DNA of 64,000 nucleotides, taken from the NCBI GenBank assembly GCA_964404005.1, contig CAYOIH010000001.1:1-64000 (forward strand). Reading direction: 5' to 3'. This DNA is from XYD1-FULL-39-28 sp964404005. Its GTDB lineage: Bacteria > Patescibacteriota > Minisyncoccia > Minisyncoccales > Staskawiczbacteraceae. The notes beneath the pieces were generated by a model that was given only the letters and a program-made list of their open reading frames with translations, was not told the DNA's origin and made no database searches. The translations under genes were made by a program, and so were the position numbers. Shown here in pieces: positions 31,303 through 40,879 of this stretch. Within the stretch, counting starts at the first letter, position 1; every line of letters begins with the position of its first letter.

Positions 31303-32448
31303 ATGCCAGGATGGGAATTATTAGGTAAAGAAGAAAAAGAAGCCGTTGATGAAATATTTGATAAAAGCAACGGCGTTTTATGCCGTTATGGCTTAGACCA
31401 ACGAAGGAACAATATTTTCAGAGTTAAAGAATTTGAAAAAACCTTGGCGCAAAAATTAGGCGTCAAACATTGTCTTTTTGTCTGCAATGGCACAGCCGCA
31501 TTAAAAATCGCGCTTGTTGCTATGGGGGTTAAGGCGGGAGATGAAGTAATTACCCAAAGTTTTACTTTTGTCGCAACAGCCGAAGTGGTTTTGGAATTGG
31601 GGGCAAAACTTGTTATAACCGAAGTTGACGAATCTTTGAATATGGATCCGCAAGATTTAAAACAAAAAATTACTTACAAAACAAAAGTTATAATCCCGGT
31701 CCATATGTCGGGAGTTGCGGCAAAAATGGACGAAATATTGGAAATTGCGAAAGAAAAAAATATTCATGTTTTGGAAGACAGTTGCCAGGCACTGGGTGGA
31801 AAATATAAAGGGAAATATCTGGGTACAATTGGAGATGCCGGCGTTTATAGCTTGGATATTGGAAAAATAATTACAACGGGCGAAGGCGGAGTTCTAGTCA
31901 CAAACGACGACAGCCTTTATTTACAAGCAAAAGAATATTCAGATCATGGCCATCAGGACAAGATGGGCGTTCCAAGAGGCGAGGATACTCATTCGAGTTG
32001 GGGCTTTAATTACAAAGTTACTGAACTCCAGGGGGCAGTAGGTTTGGCTCAGTTAAAAAAGATAGATTATATTTTGCAAGCGCAGAAAAAGAATAAAAAA
32101 ATTATCAAGGAAGCTTTGCAGAATATTAACGGAATAGAATTTCGTCAGCTTCCGGACTCAGAGGGTGATGCCGGGGACACGCTTATATTTTTTGTCGAGA
32201 ATAAAGAAAAAGCATCAGAATTCGCTAAAAAATTTAAAGAAAAAGGTTTTGGCACTAAAAATTTACCGGATGCTCTTAATTGGCATTTTGCCGGAGACTG
32301 GAGCCATATTTTTCCACGGGTTGATATTTGGCCAAAATCAGAAGAAATTTTGAGGAAAGCTATAGCTATTCCTGTAATGGTTAATATGAATGACGAACAA
32401 ATAAATAATATTATTAAAGCCATAAAAGAGGCAGCAGAAAAAATATGA
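31303..32448 (+). CDS. DegT/DnrJ-family PLP aminotransferase, KdnA-like
   Basis: A 381-residue PLP enzyme of fold type I that aminates a keto sugar. The opening (PGWELLGKEEKEAVDEIF...GVLCRYG), IPVHMSGVAAKMDEI and the YSDHGHQDK...GFNYKVTELQGAVGLAQL block resemble KdnA, which makes 8-amino-3,8-dideoxy-KDO, more than the 4-aminotransferases elsewhere in this locus. In place of the usual SFxxxK, the PLP lysine region reads YSLDIGKIITTGEGG. A KdnB-like partner is encoded two genes downstream. The stop overlaps the start of the next gene as ATGA. The substrate assignment is inference. Confidence 0.8.
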   Translation: MPGWELLGKEEKEAVDEIFDKSNGVLCRYGLDQRRNNIFRVKEFEKTLAQKLGVKHCLFVCNGTAALKIALVAMGVKAGDEVITQSFTFVATAEVVLELGAKLVITEVDESLNMDPQDLKQKITYKTKVIIPVHMSGVAAKMDEILEIAKEKNIHVLEDSCQALGGKYKGKYLGTIGDAGVYSLDIGKIITTGEGGVLVTNDDSLYLQAKEYSDHGHQDKMGVPRGEDTHSSWGFNYKVTELQGAVGLAQLKKIDYILQAQKKNKKIIKEALQNINGIEFRQLPDSEGDAGDTLIFFVENKEKASEFAKKFKEKGFGTKNLPDALNWHFAGDWSHIFPRVDIWPKSEEILRKAIAIPVMVNMNDEQINNIIKAIKEAAEKI

Positions 32449-33080
32449 TATTAGGCGTGACTCCAGCAAGAGGGGGAAGCAAAGGCGTTCCCAAAAAAAA
32501 TATAAAAGATATGTTGGGCAAGCCACTTCTTGCTTGGACAATAGAATCAGCAAAGAAATCAAATCTTTTGGACAGATATATTGTCTCGACTGAAAACAGG
32601 GAGATAATGGCGGTCGCCAAAAAATACGGCGCAGATTTTTTAATAAGGCCCAAAAATCTTGCGACAGATAGCGCAACAACATTGTCTGTTTTAAAGCATG
32701 TTCTCGCGAAGATAGATGCTGACATTGTGGTTATTTTGCAATGCACTTCCTCGGTGAGAGATGACGGCTTGATAGACAAATGTATTAAGAATTTTAAAGA
32801 CAAGAGAGCCGATTCCTTGGCAACAGGATTTATGTGTAATTTTTTTGAATGGGGCAGTTACGATGGCAGGCGCCAGGACCTGAAAAACTTTTTCCACGAC
32901 GACGGAAATATATACATCCTAAAGGCTGATTTAATAAAAAAAGCGAGCCATTTGAAGGACGCCTGGGGTAAAAAGCAGGAAAGAGTTGTCGTCAGTAAGG
33001 ATCAGAATTTTGAAATAGATGATGAATTTGATTTTTGGTTAAACGAACAGATATTATTAAAAAGAAAAAATAAATGCTGA
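32445..33080 (+). CDS. neuA: CMP-sugar (acylneuraminate-type) cytidylyltransferase
   Basis: A 211-residue enzyme that joins CMP to an acidic keto sugar. The signature is GVTPARGGSKGVPKKNIKDMLGKPLLAWTIESA at the N-terminus, as in NeuA. It is followed by the substrate-side FEIDDEFDFWLNE motif near the end. The gene overlaps the KdnA-like gene by 4 nt and is 1 nt from the fusion gene, so they are probably translated together. CMP activation fits a nonulosonic or KDO-like acid. The symbol is by family only. Confidence 0.85.
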   Translation: MILGVTPARGGSKGVPKKNIKDMLGKPLLAWTIESAKKSNLLDRYIVSTENREIMAVAKKYGADFLIRPKNLATDSATTLSVLKHVLAKIDADIVVILQCTSSVRDDGLIDKCIKNFKDKRADSLATGFMCNFFEWGSYDGRRQDLKNFFHDDGNIYILKADLIKKASHLKDAWGKKQERVVVSKDQNFEIDDEFDFWLNEQILLKRKNKC

Positions 33081-33081
33081 T

Positions 33082-35769
33082 ATGAAAGTACTTTTTGTAA
33101 TGCCTAATAAAGATGTTTTTGGCTATAAGCCTATTGCACTAGCCCTTTTGTCGGCACTTTCTAAAAGACTAGGATGGGAAACAAAATTGTTTGATACAAC
33201 AGGGATTGATTTTGGGTTTTCTGAAAGCAAAACCCTTTTCCAAGCTGCAAAAATATTCAAGCCCGTGGACTTTACGAAATACGACATGGCTAAGAAGAAA
33301 GTTGATTTAAAGGAAGAGTTCACAAATGTATTTAAGGATTATAATCCTGATATTCTAGCTTTTTCTGTTTTAAGCGATCAGTTTATAATATCAAAGGAAA
33401 TTTCGGAAACAGCAAAAAGGCTCAATCCTAATATCGTAGTTATTTGGGGCGGAGCCCATGCAACATTGGACCCGGAGAATGTCCTGAAAAATTATGGGGC
33501 GGATTTCGTTTGTTTGGGGGAGGGGCTTGAAGCATTCCCTGAATTTTTGAGCGCATTTAAGGACGGGAAAGATCTATATAATATTAAAAATATTTGGGGT
33601 ATTAGAAACGGGGAGATTATAAAAAACGACTTAAGGCCGCTAAAACAGAACTTAGACGATTTGCCCTATCTTGATTGGGATATCTTTGATAAAAGGCATT
33701 TCTATAAACCATTTTCCGGAAAAGTATATATAGGAGGAGACCATATGCTTAACTGGGGATGCGTAAATAATTGCACATATTGCATTAATAATTTTTATCA
33801 CAATCTTTACGCAGGCAAAAAATGTGCTTTTCTTAGGCGTTATTCGCCCAAAAGAATCGTTGAAGAATTGAAATATTTGGAAGAAAAGTATGGAATAGAG
33901 TTTTTTAAATTTTTTGATGAAGATTTTCTGCTAAGACCATTGGACTCGCTTAAAGAATTAAGTGAGTTGTATAAAAAAGAGGTTAATGTCCCTTTTTCAA
34001 TCGAAACTAATCCAAAATTTGTTGACCGTGAGCGAGTAGCACTTTTAAAAAATATGAATTGCGTCAATGCTTCGCTAGGGGTTGAAACAGGCGACCTTAA
34101 GGCCCGAAAAGAAATATTGGGCAGAATAGATTCCGAAGAAGATATTGTAAGGGCCTTTACTTTGTTGAGAGAGGCCGGGATAAAAACATCTTCTTTTAAT
34201 ATGCTCGGGCTGCCTTTTGAATCTAGGGAAGCTTATAAAAAAACAATCGAAATAAACAGGAAGGCGAATCCTCAATACCCGCAGTGCGGTTTTTTCTATC
34301 CTTTTAAAGGAACAAAACTTAGGGATATTTCAATTAGTCTTGGTTTGTTTGACGATAAAAATAAGGATACGGCGATATGGCTATATGACAAGCCAGCTCT
34401 TCATTTTAAACACTTGACGGAGGATGAGCTAGTGGAGATGAGAAATGTTTTTGTCTTTTACATAAAGCTACCCAGAGAATATGAGCCGTTCATAAGAAGG
34501 TCGGAAAAAAGAGATGAAATAGGCACGAAACTGAGAAATAAAATTTCTGAAATATATGATAAAACTGTGTGGGCGAATGACGGCTGGTATGCAGACGATG
34601 GCTTTAAGGAAAATTATTTGGCGGAGTTAAAACAGATAACGGACAATATAGGCAGTATTGATTTTAGTGGCTTTTCGGGGTCGGCGAAAAAAAATGAAAA
34701 TGGTTTTAAAAACTATAAAAATGTTCCTTATTATTTTTTTGGTAAAGGATCTGTCTCTGAGCTGAAAAATGTATTGTCGAGAAAAAGAGTACAAGGGCTT
34801 CCGACAGTTTTTTTAGTTGATGAATTTTTTACCGATAAAAATGTGCAGAATATCCTGTCGCTGGAGCCGGCAGACATTTTGATTTTTGTTTCTACAAAAC
34901 AAGAACCCAAAGCAGAGTATATTGATGAAATAACTGATGGGATAAAATCAAAATTTCAAAAAGGCCTACCTTCGGCAATAATAGGAATGGGCGGAGGAAC
35001 GGTAATGGATATTTCAAAATGTGTTTCTATTTTATTGACAAATCCAGGCAAAGCAGAAGATTACCAGGGCTGGAATTTAGTTAAAAATCCGGGTGTTTAT
35101 AAAATTGGCATACCGACAATTTCAGGCACGGGAGCAGAAACGTCAAGAACAGGCGTGTTTACAAGCAAAAAAGTAAAATTGGGTATGAATAGCGAATATT
35201 CCATGTTTGACCAAATTATTTTAGATCCAGAATTTTTAAAAACAGTGCCGAAAGAGAAATTCATTTATACCGCAATGGATTGTTACGCTCATGATGTTGA
35301 ATTATTGAAAGGCAACGACAGCCAACTGACTAAAGTTTTTGCCGCTAGTTCGTTAAATCTATTGCGAGGGGCGCTAAAAAATCCCCAGAAAATTGATTAT
35401 GAAAAGTTGATGCTTTCTTCTTATCTTGGCGGAATCGCAATGGGAACGGCTTCGGGTGGGCACGTATGCCATCCGACCTCTTACGGCCTTAGTTTTGTTT
35501 TAGGATTAAGACACGGGATATCGGTGTGCATGGCATTTAATGCTTTGGAAGAATATTATGGAGATTTTTTGCCTGAGTTCAGGGATATTTTCTTCAGATT
35601 CAACGTGAATTTGCCCAAAGGTGTTACAAAAGACGCCACAGAGCAGCAGATAGAAGAAATGGCGCAAGCAACGCTTAAAAATGAAAAACCGCTGGAGAGC
35701 GCTTTCGGAAAAAATTGGAGAGAGGTATTTACAAAAGAAAAAGTAAAAGAGATTTTAAGAAGAATATAA
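33082..35769 (+). CDS. B12-binding radical-SAM protein fused to a KdnB-like iron alcohol dehydrogenase
   Basis: An 895-residue two-enzyme fusion. The N-terminal half has a cobalamin-binding-like Rossmann domain (about 1-170) and a radical-SAM barrel with C228-VNN-C232-TY-C235. After a linker (about 510-545) comes an iron-type alcohol dehydrogenase (about 548-895). It shows GMGGGTVMDISK, then IPTISGTGAETSRTGVF and metal-site residues D733/H737 (DCYAH) and His near 794-812 (GGHVCHP, RHG). This half resembles KdnB, the 8-oxidase of KDO. No stop or frameshift separates the halves. A single polypeptide acting on the same sugar is inferred. I know of no described enzyme with this arrangement. Confidence 0.82.
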   Translation: MKVLFVMPNKDVFGYKPIALALLSALSKRLGWETKLFDTTGIDFGFSESKTLFQAAKIFKPVDFTKYDMAKKKVDLKEEFTNVFKDYNPDILAFSVLSDQFIISKEISETAKRLNPNIVVIWGGAHATLDPENVLKNYGADFVCLGEGLEAFPEFLSAFKDGKDLYNIKNIWGIRNGEIIKNDLRPLKQNLDDLPYLDWDIFDKRHFYKPFSGKVYIGGDHMLNWGCVNNCTYCINNFYHNLYAGKKCAFLRRYSPKRIVEELKYLEEKYGIEFFKFFDEDFLLRPLDSLKELSELYKKEVNVPFSIETNPKFVDRERVALLKNMNCVNASLGVETGDLKARKEILGRIDSEEDIVRAFTLLREAGIKTSSFNMLGLPFESREAYKKTIEINRKANPQYPQCGFFYPFKGTKLRDISISLGLFDDKNKDTAIWLYDKPALHFKHLTEDELVEMRNVFVFYIKLPREYEPFIRRSEKRDEIGTKLRNKISEIYDKTVWANDGWYADDGFKENYLAELKQITDNIGSIDFSGFSGSAKKNENGFKNYKNVPYYFFGKGSVSELKNVLSRKRVQGLPTVFLVDEFFTDKNVQNILSLEPADILIFVSTKQEPKAEYIDEITDGIKSKFQKGLPSAIIGMGGGTVMDISKCVSILLTNPGKAEDYQGWNLVKNPGVYKIGIPTISGTGAETSRTGVFTSKKVKLGMNSEYSMFDQIILDPEFLKTVPKEKFIYTAMDCYAHDVELLKGNDSQLTKVFAASSLNLLRGALKNPQKIDYEKLMLSSYLGGIAMGTASGGHVCHPTSYGLSFVLGLRHGISVCMAFNALEEYYGDFLPEFRDIFFRFNVNLPKGVTKDATEQQIEEMAQATLKNEKPLESAFGKNWREVFTKEKVKEILRRI

Positions 35770-35772
35770 AAA

Positions 35773-36828
35773 ATGGCAGCAGATAAAAATAATAAGAAAA
35801 ATTCCATCAGTATCCATGGAAGAAAAATAGGTGAAGAATACGAACCTTTTATTATAGCTGAAATCGGCATAAACCACGAAGGAAGTTTAAAAAAAGCGAA
35901 GAAAATGGTAGATGATGCCCAAAAATGCGGGGCAGAGTGCGTAAAATTTCAATCGCACGTAATTGAAGACGAAATGATAGAAAATAATGTTATCCCCGGA
36001 AACGCCAAAGAATCAATCTGGGATATAATGAAACGTTGCGCCCTTACAGAAAAAGAGGAAAAAGAACTTAAAAAATATGTTGAAGACGCGGGCATGGTTT
36101 ATTTATGCACGCCATTTTCTCGCGCCGCCGCAGACAGGTTGCAGAAAATGGGAGTGGTCGCTTTTAAAATAGGCTCAGGAGAGTGCAATAATTATCCTTT
36201 AATAGAACACATCGCTTCATTTGGAAAACCAACTATTTTGAGCACAGGCATGAATGACATAAAAAGTATCAGAAAAAGCGTTAATATTTTAGAAAAGGCA
36301 AAAGTGAATTATGCTTTGTTACATTGTACCTCTATGTATCCAACGCCGTACGATAAAGTAAGATTAAATGCCATAGCTGAACTTAGGAGAGAATTTAAAA
36401 ATGCAGTCATAGGTCTAAGTGACCATTCAATCGGCAATTATACATCTTTTGCGTCGATTCCCCTCGGCGCCTGTATAATAGAAAAACATTTTACTTCTGA
36501 CAGAACTTGGCCGGGTCCCGACGTTCCTATTTCGATAATCCCATCAGAATTGGAAGATTTAATCAAGGGGACTAAAGCCATACACCAAGCCCTTGGCGGC
36601 AAAAAAAATATATTAAAAGAAGAAGCGCCGACCATAAAATTTGCTTATGCTTCGGTGGTCACAATAAATGATATAAAGAAAGGAGAAATTTTTACAAAAG
36701 AAAACCTGTGGGTTAAAAGGCCGGGAACAGGGGAAATAAAAACGGAACATTATTCAGAAATATTGGGAAAAAAATCGAAAAAAGATATTAAAAAAAATTC
36801 GCAATTAAAATGGGGCATGGTCGGCTAA
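35773..36828 (+). CDS. neuB: NeuB-type nonulosonic acid synthase
   Basis: This enzyme condenses phosphoenolpyruvate with an N-acetyl-hexosamine to a nine-carbon acid. The 351-residue protein has the TIM barrel (FIIAEIGINHEGSLKKAKKMVDDAQKCGAECVKFQ at the N-terminus, then LLHCTSMYPTPYDKVRLNAI and GLSDHSIG) and the C-terminal antifreeze-like SAF domain (about 290-348). Family members make sialic, legionaminic or pseudaminic acid, and the product here cannot be told apart by eye. It lies 3 nt after the fusion gene and 10 nt before the NeuC-like gene. Confidence 0.9.
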   Translation: MAADKNNKKNSISIHGRKIGEEYEPFIIAEIGINHEGSLKKAKKMVDDAQKCGAECVKFQSHVIEDEMIENNVIPGNAKESIWDIMKRCALTEKEEKELKKYVEDAGMVYLCTPFSRAAADRLQKMGVVAFKIGSGECNNYPLIEHIASFGKPTILSTGMNDIKSIRKSVNILEKAKVNYALLHCTSMYPTPYDKVRLNAIAELRREFKNAVIGLSDHSIGNYTSFASIPLGACIIEKHFTSDRTWPGPDVPISIIPSELEDLIKGTKAIHQALGGKKNILKEEAPTIKFAYASVVTINDIKKGEIFTKENLWVKRPGTGEIKTEHYSEILGKKSKKDIKKNSQLKWGMVG

Positions 36829-36838
36829 ATTTTTTAAC

Positions 36839-37984
36839 ATGAAGGGAAAGAACAAAAAAAATAAAAAAATGGTTTTTTTAACTGCGACAAGGGCCGATTT
36901 TGGGAAGTTAAAACCATTAATAAATATGGTTGAAAAATCCGATTTTTTTGAATGTTTTGTTTTTGTGACGGGCATGCACACATTGCCAAAATACGGCTTA
37001 ACTCTTAGAGAAGTTGAAAAGCAGGGCTACAAAAACATTTTCACCTATAAAAATCAGAAAGACGCCACCAACATGGATATTATTTTAGCCAACACGATAA
37101 AAGGATTCAGCTCTTTTGTAAAAAAAATAAGACCGGACATAATTGTGCTACATGGAGACAGGGTTGAGCCATTGGCTGGGGCGATTACCGGTTCTTTGAA
37201 TAATATTTTGGTTGCCCATGTAGAGGGCGGGGAGATTTCTGGCACTGTTGACGAATTGATACGCCACGCAATTTCCAAGCTTTCTCATCTGCATTTTGTT
37301 GCCAATAAAGAGGCCAAAACAAGATTGATACAAATGGGAGAATCAAGCGGCAATATTTTTACCATAGGTTCTCCGGACATTGATATTATGAAGTCGGATA
37401 ATTTACCGAAAATTGAAGGAGCCAGGAAAAGATATAATATCCCCTTCAAAAAATATTCAATTTTTATTTATCATCCGGTTGTAGGAGAAATTAGATCGCT
37501 CAAAAAAGACATAAAAAAAATTGTTGAAGTGGCTATAGAATCTAAGAAAAATTACGTTGTAATATATCCCAACAACGATATGGGCGCAGATATTATCTTG
37601 AATGAATACAAAAAATTCCGGGGTAAAAAAGAATTTAAAATTTTTCCGTCGCTGCGGTTCGAATATTTTTTAACACTGATGAAAAATGCAGAATTTATAA
37701 TGGGAAATTCAAGCAGCGGGATCAGGGAGGCCGAGGTGTATGGCATTCCTTCAATAAACATCGGGACAAGACAAAAAAACAGGACGAGGAACAAAGACAT
37801 TATAAACGTCCTCGTCGATAAAAAGGAAATACTTAAGGCAATTGATATGGCGGGTAAAAAGAAATTGCAAGCGATTAATAATTTTGGCAGTGGCAATAGC
37901 GCCGAAAAATTTTACAAAATTATTTTGGACAAAGGTTTTTGGAATACAGATATCCAGAAACAGTTTTTGGATTTTAAAAAGTAA
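36839..37984 (+). CDS. neuC: UDP-N-acetylglucosamine 2-epimerase (hydrolysing), NeuC-like
   Basis: A 381-residue GT-B-like enzyme that converts a UDP-HexNAc to the free 2-epimer and UDP, supplying the NeuB substrate. Typical blocks are LTATRADFGKLKPLI at the N-terminus, DIIVLHGDRVEPLAGA, VAHVEGGEISGTVDELIRHAISKLSHLHF and the C-terminal FIMGNSSSGIREAEVYGIPSINIGTRQKNR. The ATRADFGKL opening favours the hydrolysing NeuC/LegG type over the reversible WecB type. Whether it uses UDP-GlcNAc or a bacillosamine derivative is not visible. Confidence 0.88.
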   Translation: MKGKNKKNKKMVFLTATRADFGKLKPLINMVEKSDFFECFVFVTGMHTLPKYGLTLREVEKQGYKNIFTYKNQKDATNMDIILANTIKGFSSFVKKIRPDIIVLHGDRVEPLAGAITGSLNNILVAHVEGGEISGTVDELIRHAISKLSHLHFVANKEAKTRLIQMGESSGNIFTIGSPDIDIMKSDNLPKIEGARKRYNIPFKKYSIFIYHPVVGEIRSLKKDIKKIVEVAIESKKNYVVIYPNNDMGADIILNEYKKFRGKKEFKIFPSLRFEYFLTLMKNAEFIMGNSSSGIREAEVYGIPSINIGTRQKNRTRNKDIINVLVDKKEILKAIDMAGKKKLQAINNFGSGNSAEKFYKIILDKGFWNTDIQKQFLDFKK

Positions 37985-37998
37985 AGTGAATAATTAAC

Positions 37999-39438
37999 TT
38001 GGAAAAAAGTCTTATAAAAAATACCGGAATTTACTTTATAGTTAATTTGCTTTCGCAATTTGCTGTTTTTGTTTTGTGGATCATTATAGCAGGGGTGCTT
38101 TCTCCTTTGGAGGTTGGCGTATACGCTCTGGCTATTTTCATAGTTGATTTCTTTGGGGCATTCGCTATTTTTGGGTTGAACTCCGCTATCACCAGATTTT
38201 ATTATTCTGAAGAGTCGGTTCAGGAGGTGTTTTTCAATTCACTGATAATTCTTATTGCTTCTATTATTATATCTGTAGCCGCGCTGTTTCTATCTGCGGG
38301 TTTTATCTCTTGGTTTATCCCAGGTATTTCTGGTATTCTCAACGGCAATATTTTTTTATTTAACTCGCTGATTTTAACCTCTTCCATTTATAATTTTGCG
38401 CTCTCTCACTACTCCGCCTTAAAAAGGACCCTTCTGTATGCTAAAGTTAGTTTATCGCAAACAATTTTATTTTTTCTTTTTGCTTTACTGTTCTTATATA
38501 TTAAACTCGGAATTTTGGGAATTTTTTATGCGTTGTTTATTTCCTACTCAATTCCGGCATTGTTGTTTATTTTTCAGGAAATAAAATCCCTCTCCTTCCG
38601 ATTTTTTTCCATAAAAATTATAAAATCACTACTACATTATAGCATCCCTATGATGCTATATTCAATATTGGGGACTATTGTGATGTATGCCGGAAGAATT
38701 TTTCTAGACAAATACGCAAGCATTTCAACTTTGGGAGTTTACGGATTTTTTTTGATAGTGATGTTGCAGATCAATGCCATTTGGTCAACTTTCAACAAGG
38801 CGTGGACTCCGGAAATATTCTCTCAACTAAAAGAAAATAAAAAAAGGGCGCTGGAAAACGTAAAAAGCATGGCATTCATTTCCAGCTTTGTTTATTCGAT
38901 ATTTTTTATTATGCTTATAATTTTTAAACAGGTCGGACTTTTAGGATTATTTATAAAACCCATATACCTGTCAAATATTTATATTCTGTACATCCTTTTG
39001 TTGGCGCCCTTGTTTACCGGCATTTACACATCAGCATATCCTCTTTTTTATTATAAAAAAAAGACAGGAATGATTTTAATGATATCCATTGCTCTTAATT
39101 TTTTGTCTATAGCATTAACATTTTTTATGGTAAAATCATTCAGTCAGATGGGTGCCGCATTAAGCTATTTTATTTCATCCGCCCTGTCTGTATTCGTTTT
39201 TTTGTTCGCCTTCAAAAAAGATATGGGTATTTCCTCAAGCATTATAAAATGGGCTTTATTTGTGTTTTCCGCGGCCGTCCTAGGAATTTACATCTTCCTG
39301 GAAACATCGTCAAGTATACTGCTCCTCTTTATTTTCGTTGCAATCGCGCTTCTGGCTTATAAGTTTGGGTCGTTATCCAAAAAACAATATTTATTAGTAT
39401 CTCTTTGGAAGGATATTGGGTTTAAATTTAAGGTTTAA
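37999..39438 (+). CDS. Wzx-type polysaccharide flippase
   Basis: A 479-residue membrane protein with about 14 predicted membrane segments and the MATE-like/Wzx arrangement. It would flip lipid-linked oligosaccharides to the outer face. The start is a TTG at 37999, the only start codon near the natural N-terminus (EKSLIKNTGIYFIVNLLSQF). It follows the acid-sugar genes by 14 nt and opens the transport and assembly part of the locus. Confidence 0.85.
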   Translation: MEKSLIKNTGIYFIVNLLSQFAVFVLWIIIAGVLSPLEVGVYALAIFIVDFFGAFAIFGLNSAITRFYYSEESVQEVFFNSLIILIASIIISVAALFLSAGFISWFIPGISGILNGNIFLFNSLILTSSIYNFALSHYSALKRTLLYAKVSLSQTILFFLFALLFLYIKLGILGIFYALFISYSIPALLFIFQEIKSLSFRFFSIKIIKSLLHYSIPMMLYSILGTIVMYAGRIFLDKYASISTLGVYGFFLIVMLQINAIWSTFNKAWTPEIFSQLKENKKRALENVKSMAFISSFVYSIFFIMLIIFKQVGLLGLFIKPIYLSNIYILYILLLAPLFTGIYTSAYPLFYYKKKTGMILMISIALNFLSIALTFFMVKSFSQMGAALSYFISSALSVFVFLFAFKKDMGISSSIIKWALFVFSAAVLGIYIFLETSSSILLLFIFVAIALLAYKFGSLSKKQYLLVSLWKDIGFKFKV

Positions 39439-39526
39439 TTTAGCAATGAAAAAAAATAGAACCAAAACGCATATCCAAAAATTTCTGATTAGGATGGATT
39501 TACATTAATAGAAGAGTTTATTTATT

Positions 39527-40879
39527 ATGAATAATAAAAATTCAAACATCAAAGTTCTTTTTTATACCTTTACCGCAAGGGCTTTTAGGACAACCTTGGT
39601 CGGTCATTTGTATGAAATATGCCGGGCTTGGCCTACGGTTTTAATTTCTGAGAAATTGGATCAAGATTCAGAGGATGCTTTGAAAAATAAAGATTTTCCC
39701 CACAAATTAGGAAAAATAATACAGATTCGTCAGTTCAGCGGGGTAGAAAAAAATAACATATTTGCTCAAAATAAGTATCTTTATAGCTTAGCGAAAAAAT
39801 TTATTGAAGAAGAAAAGCCCGATATAGTTGTTACTGCCAGCGACATGCATTCGTTGTTTGAGATGTATCTGTTGAGGTTGGCAAAAAAGAATAATTCATT
39901 GAATTTGTGTTTGCAACCCTCAAATACAGGTGGCATTAAAGTCGTTGAAAAGTGGGTTGATCATATTAACGCTTATTTAAGGTTCCCTATATTTTTACCT
40001 TTGTGGTTGAGGATTTTTTTAGTAAAATGCAGAAAATATTCTGGCCACCTTTTTTATTATTGGATTTTACCGGTAACAGCGGGCCAGATGCCATTTTTTG
40101 GGAAATCAAGCCATATACTGGTAAGAGGCAATTCGGGGATGAGAGATTCGGACTATCAAATAGTTTTTTCTCATAGAGATTACAATTTTTTTATTAAAGA
40201 TGGAGTGCCAGCTGAAAAATTAAGAATTTTGTCACATCCTTTAGCTAGAAAAAAGACAAGGGAATTTTTTGAAAAAATATATTTTAAGAATTATAAGAAA
40301 AACAAGGGCAAAAAAACTGTTGTATTAATGATTCCTACGGGAATAGAAATCGGATTTTTTAAAAAAGATTTTTCCTTGATTCCTCAAAAAGGAAGGGAGG
40401 AGAAATGGGTTGAAACGATAAGATTAATCAGCAGGATCCTTCCAGGCTGGGACATATTCATAAAACCGCATCCCGATACTAATACTAAAAACTTTGATGA
40501 TATAAAAAACATGATAGAATCAATTTCGGAAAATATAAAAATCGCCGACCCCGGAGAGCCAGCGGACAAATATATTGAATTGGCTGATATTATTATAGGT
40601 TTGCCACCGTCAACAAGCACGACAATTTTCACGGCTTCATTGCAGTGTCCGGAAAAACCGATAATCTCTCTGGATTTTTATCAGGAGGTTTTGGGAGATT
40701 TTTACAAGGAATTCGAGGGTATTGAATATATCGACAACGAAAAAAGATTTATTGAGATATTGAAAGATATTCGGGATAAAAAATATCAAAAGAAACAAAG
40801 ATTAAAAAAAGAAGAATTTTCAAACATAGTCGAATTAATAAATAATTTAATCAGCGCAAAAAATGAAAAAAGAAATTAA
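39527..40879 (+). CDS. Capsule-type GT-B glycosyltransferase-like protein
   Basis: A 450-residue protein with no confident family match by eye. Its C-terminal half contains IFIKPHPDTN and ADIIIGLPPSTSTTIFTA, the pattern of CMP-sugar-using GT-B transferases and capsule synthesis proteins. The N-terminal half has a Rossmann-like DIVVTASDMHSLFEMY. Next to CMP-acid genes it is a candidate transferase for the nonulosonic acid. It overlaps the acetyltransferase gene by 17 nt. The 88-nt gap before it holds only a 20-codon open frame (39446-39508) that I do not call. Confidence 0.5.
   Translation: MNNKNSNIKVLFYTFTARAFRTTLVGHLYEICRAWPTVLISEKLDQDSEDALKNKDFPHKLGKIIQIRQFSGVEKNNIFAQNKYLYSLAKKFIEEEKPDIVVTASDMHSLFEMYLLRLAKKNNSLNLCLQPSNTGGIKVVEKWVDHINAYLRFPIFLPLWLRIFLVKCRKYSGHLFYYWILPVTAGQMPFFGKSSHILVRGNSGMRDSDYQIVFSHRDYNFFIKDGVPAEKLRILSHPLARKKTREFFEKIYFKNYKKNKGKKTVVLMIPTGIEIGFFKKDFSLIPQKGREEKWVETIRLISRILPGWDIFIKPHPDTNTKNFDDIKNMIESISENIKIADPGEPADKYIELADIIIGLPPSTSTTIFTASLQCPEKPIISLDFYQEVLGDFYKEFEGIEYIDNEKRFIEILKDIRDKKYQKKQRLKKEEFSNIVELINNLISAKNEKRN

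Noticed and set aside
39446..39508. 20-codon open frame before the capsule-type transferase gene
   Set aside because: It is too short, has no ribosome-binding site and no recognisable sequence.
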